Shown: one piece after another, positions 7,070 through 15,067 of the stretch
How the letters are laid out: each line of letters begins with the position of its first letter
Position numbering within the stretch: position 1 is the stretch's first letter
The notes under the pieces: model-generated
Databases searched by the model: none
What the model saw: the letters and a program-made list of their open reading frames with translations, nothing else
What the model was told of the DNA's origin: nothing
From: Flavobacteriaceae bacterium
GTDB lineage: Bacteria; Bacteroidota; Bacteroidia; Flavobacteriales; Flavobacteriaceae
DNA: 24,273 bases
Assembly: GCA_002714815.1 (NCBI GenBank)
Contig: PAYI01000038.1
Coordinates: 9,939-34,211, forward strand
Direction: 5' to 3'
Program-made: the position numbers and the translations under genes

Positions 7070-8070
7070 GCCCATCCTCCGTTTGCGTAAACATTCGTTG
7101 TTAATATCTCCTCCGGTGGAACTGGTGAATTTTTTGCTTCCTCAGTTGCCTCATCAACAAGCTTTTTTACACTTGCCTCAATCCCATCAATCGTCTTTTG
7201 CTTCACTCCGAATTCAATAAGCCTTGAACGGTATCTTGTTATCGGGTCATTATTTTTTTTCCAGTGATCTAGTTCTCCATCAGGTCTGTAAGCACCTGGA
7301 TCAGCGCGACTATGACCTGATTGTCTGTAAGTTTTACACTCGATCAATGACGGGCCATCACCAGAACGCGCCTTAGAATAAGCGACCTGTGCAGTTCTAT
7401 AAACCTCATCGGCATCATTACCATCTATAATAATGCTATCCAATCCATAGGCTGAAGCTCTATCAGCCGCTGGATTTTTTACAGCAGTTATTGACTCAAT
7501 TGGTGTATATTCCATATAATTGTTATTTTCACATACAAAAATAACAGGTAACTTGTATACAACAGCATAATTTAACGCCTCATGGAACGCCCCGATATTT
7601 GTTGTCCCATCCCCAAAGAATACAGTTGCGACGTCATCATGCCCCATGTATTGGGCTCTCCAAGCGGAACCAACAGCCATCGGTAAATGCGCACCAATAA
7701 TTGCATACGAACCCATCACACCCTTGCTGGTATCAGTTAGGTGCATTGAACCACCTTTACCTCTCATTAGACCACAGTCTCGTTGCATCAATTCGCCTAG
7801 AACACCAACAACTGATGCGCCTCTGGCAAGCGTATGCGCATGACCTCTGTAGGTGCAAAAGCTTTTGTCATTTTCCTGCATTGCAGTTGCAAATCCGGCC
7901 GCAATCGCTTCTTGCCCAAGCGATAAATGACTTGTACCCTTTACCAGATTTTCAAGAAATAAATCATAGGCTCTTTGTTCAGCAACTCGAATAAGATATT
8001 GAGAATTATAGAGTTCTAACCTCTTTTTTTCATCAATATCATTATTTTTAAGAGTTTTCTTCTTGGCCAT
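7057..8070 (-). CDS. 2-oxoacid dehydrogenase E1 component, alpha subunit (TPP-dependent)
   Basis: A 337-residue E1alpha. It has the TPP diphosphate/Mg motif beginning GDG at 153-155 and ending ENNN at 181-184, the YRGHAHTLARG segment (74-84), GKGGSMHL (104-111) and the regulatory-loop-like YRQSGHSRADPGAYR. This set matches pyruvate dehydrogenase and acetoin dehydrogenase (AcoA) E1alpha, which are hard to separate by sequence alone. GGTGATATA precedes the ATG. It follows the M24 gene by 14 bases and overlaps E1beta. With E1beta and E2 it would decarboxylate a 2-oxoacid, or cleave acetoin, to acyl-CoA. The E3 subunit is not encoded in the window and presumably comes from elsewhere in the genome. 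Confidence 0.92.
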   Translation of the reverse strand: MAKKKTLKNNDIDEKKRLELYNSQYLIRVAEQRAYDLFLENLVKGTSHLSLGQEAIAAGFATAMQENDKSFCTYRGHAHTLARGASVVGVLGELMQRDCGLMRGKGGSMHLTDTSKGVMGSYAIIGAHLPMAVGSAWRAQYMGHDDVATVFFGDGTTNIGAFHEALNYAVVYKLPVIFVCENNNYMEYTPIESITAVKNPAADRASAYGLDSIIIDGNDADEVYRTAQVAYSKARSGDGPSLIECKTYRQSGHSRADPGAYRPDGELDHWKKNNDPITRYRSRLIEFGVKQKTIDGIEASVKKLVDEATEEAKNSPVPPEEILTTNVYANGGWAWRN

Positions 8071-8084
8071 TATATCACCAGCAA

Positions 8085-9389
8085 TTAATATCTATTTGCA
8101 ATTGGTAATTCATCGGCAGGGAATAATGAAATTACCTTACAGCCTTGATCCGTTACAACCACTTCCTCTTCGATCCTTGCTGCCGAAACACCATCTTTTG
8201 CAGGACAATATGTTTCTAATGCAAAAACCATACCTGTTTTTATTTCCATTGGGTTTTCCAATGAAACCAACCTTGAAATGATTGGTCTCTCATGTAGCGC
8301 AAGACCAAGTCCATGCCCAAATTGTAATCCAAATGCCTGCATTTCGCTTTCAAATCCAAACTCTTCAGCCTTAGGCCAAGCTTTGGCAACTACATCAGTG
8401 GATACACCAGGTTTGATTAGTTCTATAGCTTTATCTAGCCACTCTCTGCACTGAACATAGGCATCATTTTGCTCAGATGTTGCCGTTCCCACATTAAAAG
8501 TTCTGTAATAACATGTTCGATAGCCTTGATACGATTGAAGAATATCAAAAAATGCCTGGTCACCAGGTCTAAACATGCGGTCAGTAAAATTATGAGGATG
8601 GGGACTACATCTTTCTCCAGAAATCGCATTTATTGCTTCAACATCATCGGAGCCCATCTCATAGAGCATTTGATTTGAAAGCGCAACTATATCGTTTTCC
8701 CTAACTCCCGGTTTTAATTCTTCATAAATCATATGATATACACCGTCTACCATTGTCGCAGCTTGATTAAGTAAGGTGATTTCGTCAATATTCTTAATCT
8801 CGCGAGCATCCAACATTACTTGCTGACCATCTACAATATTCATTCCGGCATTTTGAAGTTCAAAAAACATTGCGGTTTCTGCTATATCAAGCCCAATTGG
8901 CATATCTGCAACCCCGGCTTGTTTCAAATAACTCATTATTTCTTCTGCATGTGATTTCATTAAACCAACAGATGGCGGAACTGTTCCTCTCATTCCAGTC
9001 ATGCCTGCTAGGCATCTATTTGGGTCGAGCCAGTCACAATTAAGTTGATGGTGAACTGCAGCAGATCCAAAATCCCAAACAAATGGTTCCTCATCACCGG
9101 CTAATAAGGCAAACCGGCAGAGTTTATCCCTTTCCCATTCACCAATCTTTGTTCCAGTGATATATCTTATGTTATTTACATCAAATAATATTAATGCTCC
9201 AAGACCTGAATTTTTAAGTGCATTTTTTGCACGAGATAACCGATATTTTCGTAAACGCTGAAAATCAACTCTTGTTTCAAAGTCAACCTGCTTAAATCCT
9301 GGTGAGGCCAGAGCCCTATCCCATTGCCAATTCTGATTTGCATCTTCTGGTCTTAAAATTCTCGGTGAAAAAACACTTTTATCCGTCAT
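8085..9389 (-). CDS. M24-family (creatinase/Xaa-Pro peptidase fold) protein with altered metal site
   Basis: A 434-residue protein with an N-terminal creatinase-like domain (LRKYRLSR, LFDVNNIRYITG around 46-80) and a C-terminal pita-bread domain. Aligning its motifs to aminopeptidase P gives ligands D282 (FFDILQ), H359 (FGHGLG), E392 (ALETYC) and E407 (ARIEEE). The second Asp of the GYxxDxTRTF motif is C293 here (GYRTCYYRTF). The family includes Xaa-Pro dipeptidases, creatinase, ectoine hydrolases and the DMSP lyase DddP, so peptidase activity should not be assumed. It sits between a TPP enzyme and E1alpha in the catabolic operon. Its start has only a weak AAAG site. Fold is firm; activity unknown. 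Confidence 0.85.
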   Translation of the reverse strand: MTDKSVFSPRILRPEDANQNWQWDRALASPGFKQVDFETRVDFQRLRKYRLSRAKNALKNSGLGALILFDVNNIRYITGTKIGEWERDKLCRFALLAGDEEPFVWDFGSAAVHHQLNCDWLDPNRCLAGMTGMRGTVPPSVGLMKSHAEEIMSYLKQAGVADMPIGLDIAETAMFFELQNAGMNIVDGQQVMLDAREIKNIDEITLLNQAATMVDGVYHMIYEELKPGVRENDIVALSNQMLYEMGSDDVEAINAISGERCSPHPHNFTDRMFRPGDQAFFDILQSYQGYRTCYYRTFNVGTATSEQNDAYVQCREWLDKAIELIKPGVSTDVVAKAWPKAEEFGFESEMQAFGLQFGHGLGLALHERPIISRLVSLENPMEIKTGMVFALETYCPAKDGVSAARIEEEVVVTDQGCKVISLFPADELPIANRY

Positions 9390-9482
9390 AGTTATTACTT
9401 TCTAAAATGATTTAGTATCGATTAATCCCTCGTCTATTTATATATCAATAAATTTGGATTAGTAACATAAAATTTAAAAAAA

Positions 9483-11171
9483 TTACACTGTATATGCGAG
9501 TGGAGCCAAAGCGTCTACGTCGGTTACAACATCCAAAATAACGCACTTATTTAGAGCAATTGCCTTTTGAAGTGCTGGGGTGAAGTCTTTTGGATTTTCT
9601 ACTCTTATTGACTCAGCGCCCATATGCTTGGCAATTTGAGCAAAGTTAACATTATTAAACGTCCACATCTCTCTTGCCTTGTCTGTTTGAGTACCGCCAT
9701 AGACCCTATCAAATCCCCTCTTTGATTGATTACCTGCACCATTGTTATTTACAACGATCACGGCGTTAATTCCCCATCGGACTGCAGTTTCAACCTCAGC
9801 AATATGATACCAAAAACCTGCATCCCCAGTGAAACATACGACGGGTCTATCTGGAACTGCACACTTAACACCCAAGGATGCAGGAAATGCCCACCCAAGG
9901 TGCCCGGCTGATCTTATATAACTCTGACCCGAGGATTTTAAATCAAACATTCCTCCCATCCACATCCCGCCATGTCCAGTATCTACAACGACAAAAGAAT
10001 TATCGGGTAAGTTTAAAGAAAGGTCGTGACAAACCCTTTCAGGTCTAATTGGTATATTGTCTGACTGCAATAATGGACGAAACTCATTATACCAATCCCT
10101 GCAGTAGCCTTGAACCTCCTCAACCCATGAAATTCTCTTTTCAACCATAGCTTCATCAGCAAATTTCATCATCTCTGTTAAAGCCATTTTTGCATCTGCC
10201 ATAATACCAACTTCCAAAGGATAATTTCTGCCCAAGACCTCGGGGTCAATATCTATATGGATGGCTTTTATTCCAATTTTTGGTATCGTCCAAAAATTTG
10301 TTACCATACCCCCAAGATCTGTTCCGATAAAAATTGCAAGGTCTGCGGCAAGTACAGATTTATTAGCCGAGCCTCTTGAATAAGTTCCAACCACACCAAC
10401 ATTAAGAGGATTTGTGGAATTTATTACATCTTTACCATTTAGAGAAGTTGCTACAGGAATTTTTAATTTTTTTGAGATTTCATCAATTAAGTCCCCTGCT
10501 TTAGACCACCTAACGCCACCTCCAACCACCAGAATTGGCTTTTTTGCATTATTAATAATATCCATTGCTTTTTGTATTTGAACGATATCAGGCCTTGGTC
10601 GATATGGTGGAACTGAAGAGATGCTAGCGTCGATAGATGTAGGTATGGTCTCATCAAATGACTCTTGATCTACTTGGCCCTCATTACCTTTAAATTGTAA
10701 ATGAACTGGCCCCGGCGACCCTGATACAGCAACTCTAAAGGCTTGGTTAAGCATATCAGGGAATCTATTAGCACTATCCACCGTTGCATTTAATTTTGTA
10801 ACTGGCTCAAATGCTGGTATGTCGTCAACCTCTTGATATGCTTTTTTAAATTTTGTTGCTTGATCACGTCCTCCAGTTAAAGCAATAACTGGTGACTTGG
10901 CAAGCCAAGCATCCCTGAGGCCGGCCGCCAGATTTAAAGCGCCAATTATTTGTGCTGCACATACACCGGGTCGCCCAGATGCACGGGCATATCCATCCGC
11001 CATATAGGCAGCTGAAGCTTCTCCATGGGCATGAATTCTTCGAATATTTGATATTGTCTCTAATTCAGCCATCGTCGTTCTTAGGACTGCCGGAACGTGA
11101 AATATATCTGTAACCCCATAATCATGGAGCATTTTTGCCAATACCTTTGCACCTGTTAATTCATTGCTCAT
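9483..11171 (-). CDS. Thiamine-pyrophosphate enzyme, acetolactate synthase-like
   Basis: A 562-residue protein with the three-domain layout of the ALS/pyruvate decarboxylase superfamily. The N-terminal TPP-pyrimidine domain carries the activating Glu E51 (HAHGEASAAYMADGYAR). The central Rossmann-like domain (about 195-335) has VVGGGV. The C-terminal domain has the TPP-Mg motif from GDA (449-451) to NNN (475-477). The usual second residue of GDG is Ala here. GAGGTG lies five bases before the ATG. It lies 14 bases after the cyclase gene in the operon. It could decarboxylate a 2-oxoacid, ligate two aldehyde/oxoacid units, or cleave an acyl-CoA or sulfonated substrate; the sequence does not decide. 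The presence of E51 argues against glyoxylate carboligase, where a Val replaces it. Confidence 0.87.
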   Translation of the reverse strand: MSNELTGAKVLAKMLHDYGVTDIFHVPAVLRTTMAELETISNIRRIHAHGEASAAYMADGYARASGRPGVCAAQIIGALNLAAGLRDAWLAKSPVIALTGGRDQATKFKKAYQEVDDIPAFEPVTKLNATVDSANRFPDMLNQAFRVAVSGSPGPVHLQFKGNEGQVDQESFDETIPTSIDASISSVPPYRPRPDIVQIQKAMDIINNAKKPILVVGGGVRWSKAGDLIDEISKKLKIPVATSLNGKDVINSTNPLNVGVVGTYSRGSANKSVLAADLAIFIGTDLGGMVTNFWTIPKIGIKAIHIDIDPEVLGRNYPLEVGIMADAKMALTEMMKFADEAMVEKRISWVEEVQGYCRDWYNEFRPLLQSDNIPIRPERVCHDLSLNLPDNSFVVVDTGHGGMWMGGMFDLKSSGQSYIRSAGHLGWAFPASLGVKCAVPDRPVVCFTGDAGFWYHIAEVETAVRWGINAVIVVNNNGAGNQSKRGFDRVYGGTQTDKAREMWTFNNVNFAQIAKHMGAESIRVENPKDFTPALQKAIALNKCVILDVVTDVDALAPLAYTV

Positions 11172-11185
11172 TTCACACCTCTTAG

Positions 11186-12157
11186 TTACTTAATAGCAAT
11201 TGGGTTTATTGGGGTACCTACCGCTCCTGTAATTGGAATAGATGGAGCAACTAGTAAGAATTCATATATATTATCTTCAAGACAGTCTTCAGCGAGTTCC
11301 TTCAGATAAAACATTTCTCCCATAGTCATACCTTGAATAGGTATTGTGATCCAATGCCATGGTTGATTTATTCCATCTTCACTTTGATTAGGCCTTACCT
11401 CACATCCCCATGTATCAGATGCAAGAGCCGCAAGCTCGGTTCTTTGAACCCAATCTATTGTATCAAAACCCATGCCTGGCGCGTCACCGCCTGGGAAACC
11501 ATCCCATGATTCTCTTTTGAGGCAATCCTCCATTTGGCCTGTTCTCACAATAACAAAGTCACCTTTTTGGACAGACACACCTTGCTTCTCTGCAGTAAGA
11601 TCGAGATCATCACAAGTTATTGCATAACCGTCATCTAGTCTATCCACACCGAGAGCTCTAGCAACATCCAATAAGATTCCTCTTCCAACCATTTTGTCTC
11701 TTGTTTTTTCAATTCCACACTTCTGTGCTCCTGCAGAGGTAACCTCCCTGCAATCATATCCATTCCACATTTTATCTTCATAAAAAACATGTCCGAGCCC
11801 ATCCCAATGCGTGCATCCGTGCGTTGGTAAAAAAACTGTATCATCTGCTGCCCTAATACCTCTCTGGTCGAGCACACCAGAATAAGCATCTGTTCCGGTT
11901 CTCAGCATTGAATGAATTGGATTTGTTCTTCCCATCGCAGGATATTTAGTTTTAGCTCCTTGTGGACCTTTGTAGTCAAAATTCAAAGCTAAAGATATTA
12001 CTTTTCCTTTTTTTACAAGCTTTGCTGCATTGATAATCTCATCTGTCCCAACATAGTTAAGTGTGCCAATCTCATCGTCGGCGCCCCACTTCCCCCAATT
12101 TTTATATTTTTCAGCGGCTTCTGCAATATCTGCCCTTGTTATTTTTTTTTCTTGCAT
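11186..12157 (-). CDS. Cyclase-family protein (kynurenine formamidase-like metal hydrolase)
   Basis: About 323 residues carrying the cyclase/KynB family metal motif HGCTHWDGLGH, with H113, H117, D119 and H123 from the chosen start. Other family marks are DEIGTLNYV, FVIVRTG and a C-terminal LVAPSIPITGAVGTPINPIA. It is longer than typical KynB (about 210) and matches the longer 'cyclase family' hydrolases found in many catabolic clusters. These include enzymes acting on amides, lactones and cyclic imides. The start is the ATG at 12155-12157, with GGGAG seven bases upstream; the frame extends 15 codons further but would overlap the hydrolase gene. Its place after a C-C hydrolase suggests it opens a ring or removes a formyl or amide group. 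Substrate not known. Confidence 0.87.
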   Translation of the reverse strand: MQEKKITRADIAEAAEKYKNWGKWGADDEIGTLNYVGTDEIINAAKLVKKGKVISLALNFDYKGPQGAKTKYPAMGRTNPIHSMLRTGTDAYSGVLDQRGIRAADDTVFLPTHGCTHWDGLGHVFYEDKMWNGYDCREVTSAGAQKCGIEKTRDKMVGRGILLDVARALGVDRLDDGYAITCDDLDLTAEKQGVSVQKGDFVIVRTGQMEDCLKRESWDGFPGGDAPGMGFDTIDWVQRTELAALASDTWGCEVRPNQSEDGINQPWHWITIPIQGMTMGEMFYLKELAEDCLEDNIYEFLLVAPSIPITGAVGTPINPIAIK

Positions 12158-12174
12158 GAATTTCTCCCTATCTA

Positions 12175-13242
12175 TTAATTTAATATTATCGATGATAACC
12201 AATCAGCAGTCTGGGTGCGGTATTTGTAAATCCTATTATTTGCTACGTGCGAACCATCCTCTATGTAGTTATATACTACGTCCCCCTTGACTGCTTCAGC
12301 AAGCAATTTAGACTCCTCTGGTGGAACAACTCTATCTAAGCCACCCCCCACTATATATAAAGGGCATTTTATATTTTTAGCGCAGCCAGACAAATCCATT
12401 CTGCTTGCAAATTCTCTTGCTTCATCCTCAGTGTTACATTTACTTCTGTGAATAAATGCTTCCTTTGTGAGTCCTGGTATTCGATCAAATATATTACTCC
12501 ATGCAAATGGTCCTGTCAGGGAGATACATGCCTTTAGTCTATCATCATAAGACGCAGCTCTTGGTGCATAATAACCACCAAGACTAACACCCCATATAGC
12601 AACCTTATCAGAACTTAAGTCATCTCTTTTTTCAATAAAATCTATGACTGCCGAAACAGGTTCTTCATATTCCGGACATATAGGCACCGAATACTCTGCC
12701 TCACCTTGACCAGGTCCATCAAATGCTAGCGTTGCCATACCTCTATCAAGAAATACTCTCTCGTTTGTTTCCATCTCCTCTTTAGCTGAGTCTAATCCCA
12801 TGCACATAATAACAACTGGTGGGTTATCAATATTTTTTGGCTTTCTAAGATTGCCATACATCGTGAGATTCTTCCAACTTATTTCAATTCTTTCACCAAC
12901 TGGATCGGCAAGTTCCATAGATTTTTTGTGATATTCAACTGCAAATGTGTGGGTTTTTCTCATTTGCTCGGGATCTTGAACAAATAGAAATTTTCCGAAA
13001 TGGCAACAAACGGCAGCTGTATTGTAATGTTCGGCCGCGCTTAAATTATAGCCATTAATTCGCGCCTCATCTCCAAGTACCCCATGTATGTGTCCTTTCA
13101 TTTCCCATTCATTACACCATTCATCCCATTTACTAATCGATGCAGATACATCATTAAAATCAGATAATGGAACACCATTAGAGACAAATCGATATGACCA
13201 GTGGGATACAGCTGTGAGCAGTTTTTCGTCTTTATTTTTCAT
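12175..13242 (-). CDS. Alpha/beta hydrolase related to 2,6-dihydroxypseudooxynicotine hydrolase
   Basis: A 355-residue protein with a helical N-terminal domain (about 1-115, including the segment HFGKFLFVQDPEQMRKTH). An alpha/beta-hydrolase core follows, with nucleophile elbow GVSLGG (S220), DGPGQGEAE near 175-183, acid D303 (GGGLDRVV) and H332 (DGSHV). Arrangement and spacing match the nicotine-pathway C-C hydrolase and FrsA-type relatives. The Ser-Asp-His spacing (83 and 29 residues) is as I recall it for the nicotine enzyme. A carbon-carbon bond hydrolase acting on a vinylogous beta-diketone-like or aryl-ketone intermediate is thus plausible but inferred. It is the first gene of the eight-gene operon, divergent from the hydroxyacid dehydrogenase over an 84-base AT-rich gap that must hold both promoters. 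Confidence 0.82.
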   Translation of the reverse strand: MKNKDEKLLTAVSHWSYRFVSNGVPLSDFNDVSASISKWDEWCNEWEMKGHIHGVLGDEARINGYNLSAAEHYNTAAVCCHFGKFLFVQDPEQMRKTHTFAVEYHKKSMELADPVGERIEISWKNLTMYGNLRKPKNIDNPPVVIMCMGLDSAKEEMETNERVFLDRGMATLAFDGPGQGEAEYSVPICPEYEEPVSAVIDFIEKRDDLSSDKVAIWGVSLGGYYAPRAASYDDRLKACISLTGPFAWSNIFDRIPGLTKEAFIHRSKCNTEDEAREFASRMDLSGCAKNIKCPLYIVGGGLDRVVPPEESKLLAEAVKGDVVYNYIEDGSHVANNRIYKYRTQTADWLSSIILN

Positions 13243-13326
13243 AAAATCAACCTCGTATTTTAAAATAAAAATTCTAAAATAATTTAATTATTTATAGTAT
13301 ATTAAATCTAAGGACAATGGGAAAAA

Positions 13327-14286
13327 ATGTATAAAATAATTGTTGGTGGAAAAATACATCAAAGTGGAATTGATCTGCTAGAGACAGCAAAAAACTTTGA
13401 AGTTACTGTTTTGCCTGATTCAAGCCAAGAAACACTTGAAAATAATATCTCTGATGCAGATGGAGTCTTGTTAAGATTGCAGTCTTTTACAAAGTCAATG
13501 ATCGATAATTCACCAAAACTAAAAATATTATCAAGGAATGGAGTTGGCTATGATCGTATCGATATTCCTGAATTGACGAATAGGAAAATTCCCCTCACAA
13601 TTGTTGGTGATGTAAATTCAGGCAGTGTTGCAGAGCATACGATTATGTTTATTCTTCATTTATTAAAAAATAGCAAAAAGCATGATGCAATGGTCCGAGG
13701 AGACAAATGGAAAGATAGGGATCTGCTAATATCAAATGATTTTGCTGGAAAAAAAATATTAATAGTTGGCTTTGGTAAAATCGGACAAAAAGTTGCAAAA
13801 ATTGCGCTTGCTTTTGATGCACATGTTAATATTTATGATCCATATATAGATAGTCAAAAAATCTTTGCTGAAAATTATAATTTTTTTGATAAATTAGAAA
13901 CTGCTATCAAAGACTCCGAGATAATCACACTGCATGCGCCCGGTATGGGAAAACCAATCATTGGCAAGGTTGAGATTGGGTTAATGCAAGAAAATACGAT
14001 TTTAATAAATACATCGAGGGGTTCCCATGTCGACCTAGACGCTCTCTTGGACGGTTTAAAATCGGGGAAGATTAGAAGTGCAGGCCTTGACGTTTACCCT
14101 GAAGAGCCACCGAGCATATCTGAACACAATGTATTTAATCATGAAAATATTTTATTTTCGCCGCATATAGCGGGGCTAAACCGCGACTGCGCTGAGAGGA
14201 TGGCAATAAATTCTGCTCAAAATATAATTGATTATTTTAACGGAAGGCTGAGCCCTGAATTCGTTGTAAATAACGAAATCTTATGA
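13327..14286 (+). CDS. D-isomer-specific 2-hydroxyacid dehydrogenase
   Basis: A 319-residue enzyme with the D-2-hydroxyacid dehydrogenase layout. The NAD site is GFGKIG (G148-x-G150-x-x-G153) with D171 at the end of the second beta strand (indicating NAD rather than NADP). Catalytic residues are R231 (NTSRGSHVD), E260 (DVYPEEPP) and H280 (SPHIAG). The NGVGYDRID segment resembles the phosphoglycerate/glyoxylate-reductase branch. It should interconvert a 2-oxoacid and a D-2-hydroxyacid; the length is that of catabolic members rather than full SerA with an ACT domain. GGGAAAA precedes the ATG, with AAGGA slightly further upstream. It is monocistronic, divergent from the hydrolase operon and convergent with the GST gene. 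Confidence 0.9.
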   Translation: MYKIIVGGKIHQSGIDLLETAKNFEVTVLPDSSQETLENNISDADGVLLRLQSFTKSMIDNSPKLKILSRNGVGYDRIDIPELTNRKIPLTIVGDVNSGSVAEHTIMFILHLLKNSKKHDAMVRGDKWKDRDLLISNDFAGKKILIVGFGKIGQKVAKIALAFDAHVNIYDPYIDSQKIFAENYNFFDKLETAIKDSEIITLHAPGMGKPIIGKVEIGLMQENTILINTSRGSHVDLDALLDGLKSGKIRSAGLDVYPEEPPSISEHNVFNHENILFSPHIAGLNRDCAERMAINSAQNIIDYFNGRLSPEFVVNNEIL

Positions 14287-14302
14287 TCTTTGATAATGAC
14301 CC

Positions 14303-15067
14303 TTAACTATTTTTTAGGTGAGGATAAACTTGTGATAATAATGAACCTTCACAGTATGTCATTTCATATATTGTAGATGATTGGATTAGTTTAAACCACT
14401 CAATTACCCTAGGGCTTGAAGCCCATAAATCTGAACGACCAAGGTCCTGCATACGCACTATGATTGGCATAATGCAAATATCTGCAAATGTGATCGACTT
14501 CCCAAGAAGGAACGGACCACCACTCTCTGCTAACCAAACTTCCATACGATTGCAAGTTGCCTCTATTTTTGCTGTAGAGTCATTCATATCTTTTTCAGAA
14601 AAACCTGCCCTGCCCATCTTCAAAAGAAACTCCTTTCTCAATGGCTTTGACTCCGCAAGGGCTATGAAGTCTTTTTCGGATAAATCCTGAAAGTGTGGTA
14701 AAAATGCCATATTGTAAGATGGTATCCTGACAGATGGTCCTGCAACCTCATCAAAATACCTTATCATAGCTCTCATTCTTGCCGCATTTTCGGGCTCAGG
14801 GGGACGAAGGGGATTGTGATTTAAATTAATGTCTTCAAGGTATTCAATTATTACTGAACTATCAATTACTATCTTATTATCATGAACCAAAGCAGGTACA
14901 ACACCATTCGGATTTATTGACAAATATTCAGGCTTTAGTTGATCACCGGAGAATAAGTCCAAGATTTCCATACTAAAATCTATATTTTTATAGTGTAGAG
15001 TATATCGCACCCGTTGACTGCATGTTGATTGCAGTGCGTTGTATAATTTAAAATTTCCAAGACTCAT
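14303..15067 (-). CDS. Glutathione S-transferase, possibly beta-etherase (LigF)-like
   Basis: A 254-residue GST. The thioredoxin-like N-terminal domain has STCSQRVRYTL (14-24), the cis-Pro turn NGVVPAL and the glutathione-binding SSVIIEYLED; an all-helical C-terminal domain has SITFADIC. The N-terminal STCSxRVR resembles zeta-class GSTs. The overall length and the later order (LRP...P, MRA...DE, P...RAGF, RMEVWL) match LigF-type beta-aryl-ether-cleaving GSTs, which are about 257 aa, better than zeta enzymes of about 215. It starts immediately after the stop of the acyl-CoA dehydrogenase gene (TAG-ATG), so the two are translationally coupled. The GST family is certain; beta-etherase versus maleylpyruvate/maleylacetoacetate isomerase is undecided. 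Confidence 0.85.
   Translation of the reverse strand: MSLGNFKLYNALQSTCSQRVRYTLHYKNIDFSMEILDLFSGDQLKPEYLSINPNGVVPALVHDNKIVIDSSVIIEYLEDINLNHNPLRPPEPENAARMRAMIRYFDEVAGPSVRIPSYNMAFLPHFQDLSEKDFIALAESKPLRKEFLLKMGRAGFSEKDMNDSTAKIEATCNRMEVWLAESGGPFLLGKSITFADICIMPIIVRMQDLGRSDLWASSPRVIEWFKLIQSSTIYEMTYCEGSLLSQVYPHLKNS

Noticed and set aside
8085..9389. DMSP lyase DddP, because the M24 fold and the N-terminal LRKYR...FDxxNIRY pattern are shared.
   Set aside because: The metal-site motif differs (Cys for Asp), and the rest of the context is not a DMSP cluster. Only fold-level similarity can be claimed.
9483..11171. Glyoxylate carboligase assignment, tempting because a hydroxyacid dehydrogenase of the tartronate-semialdehyde-reductase family lies in the same operon.
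   Set aside because: Glyoxylate carboligase has Val in place of the TPP-activating Glu, while this protein has Glu51 in HGEASAAYMADGYAR. The neighbours (E1/E2, cyclase, M24) also do not fit a glyoxylate pathway.
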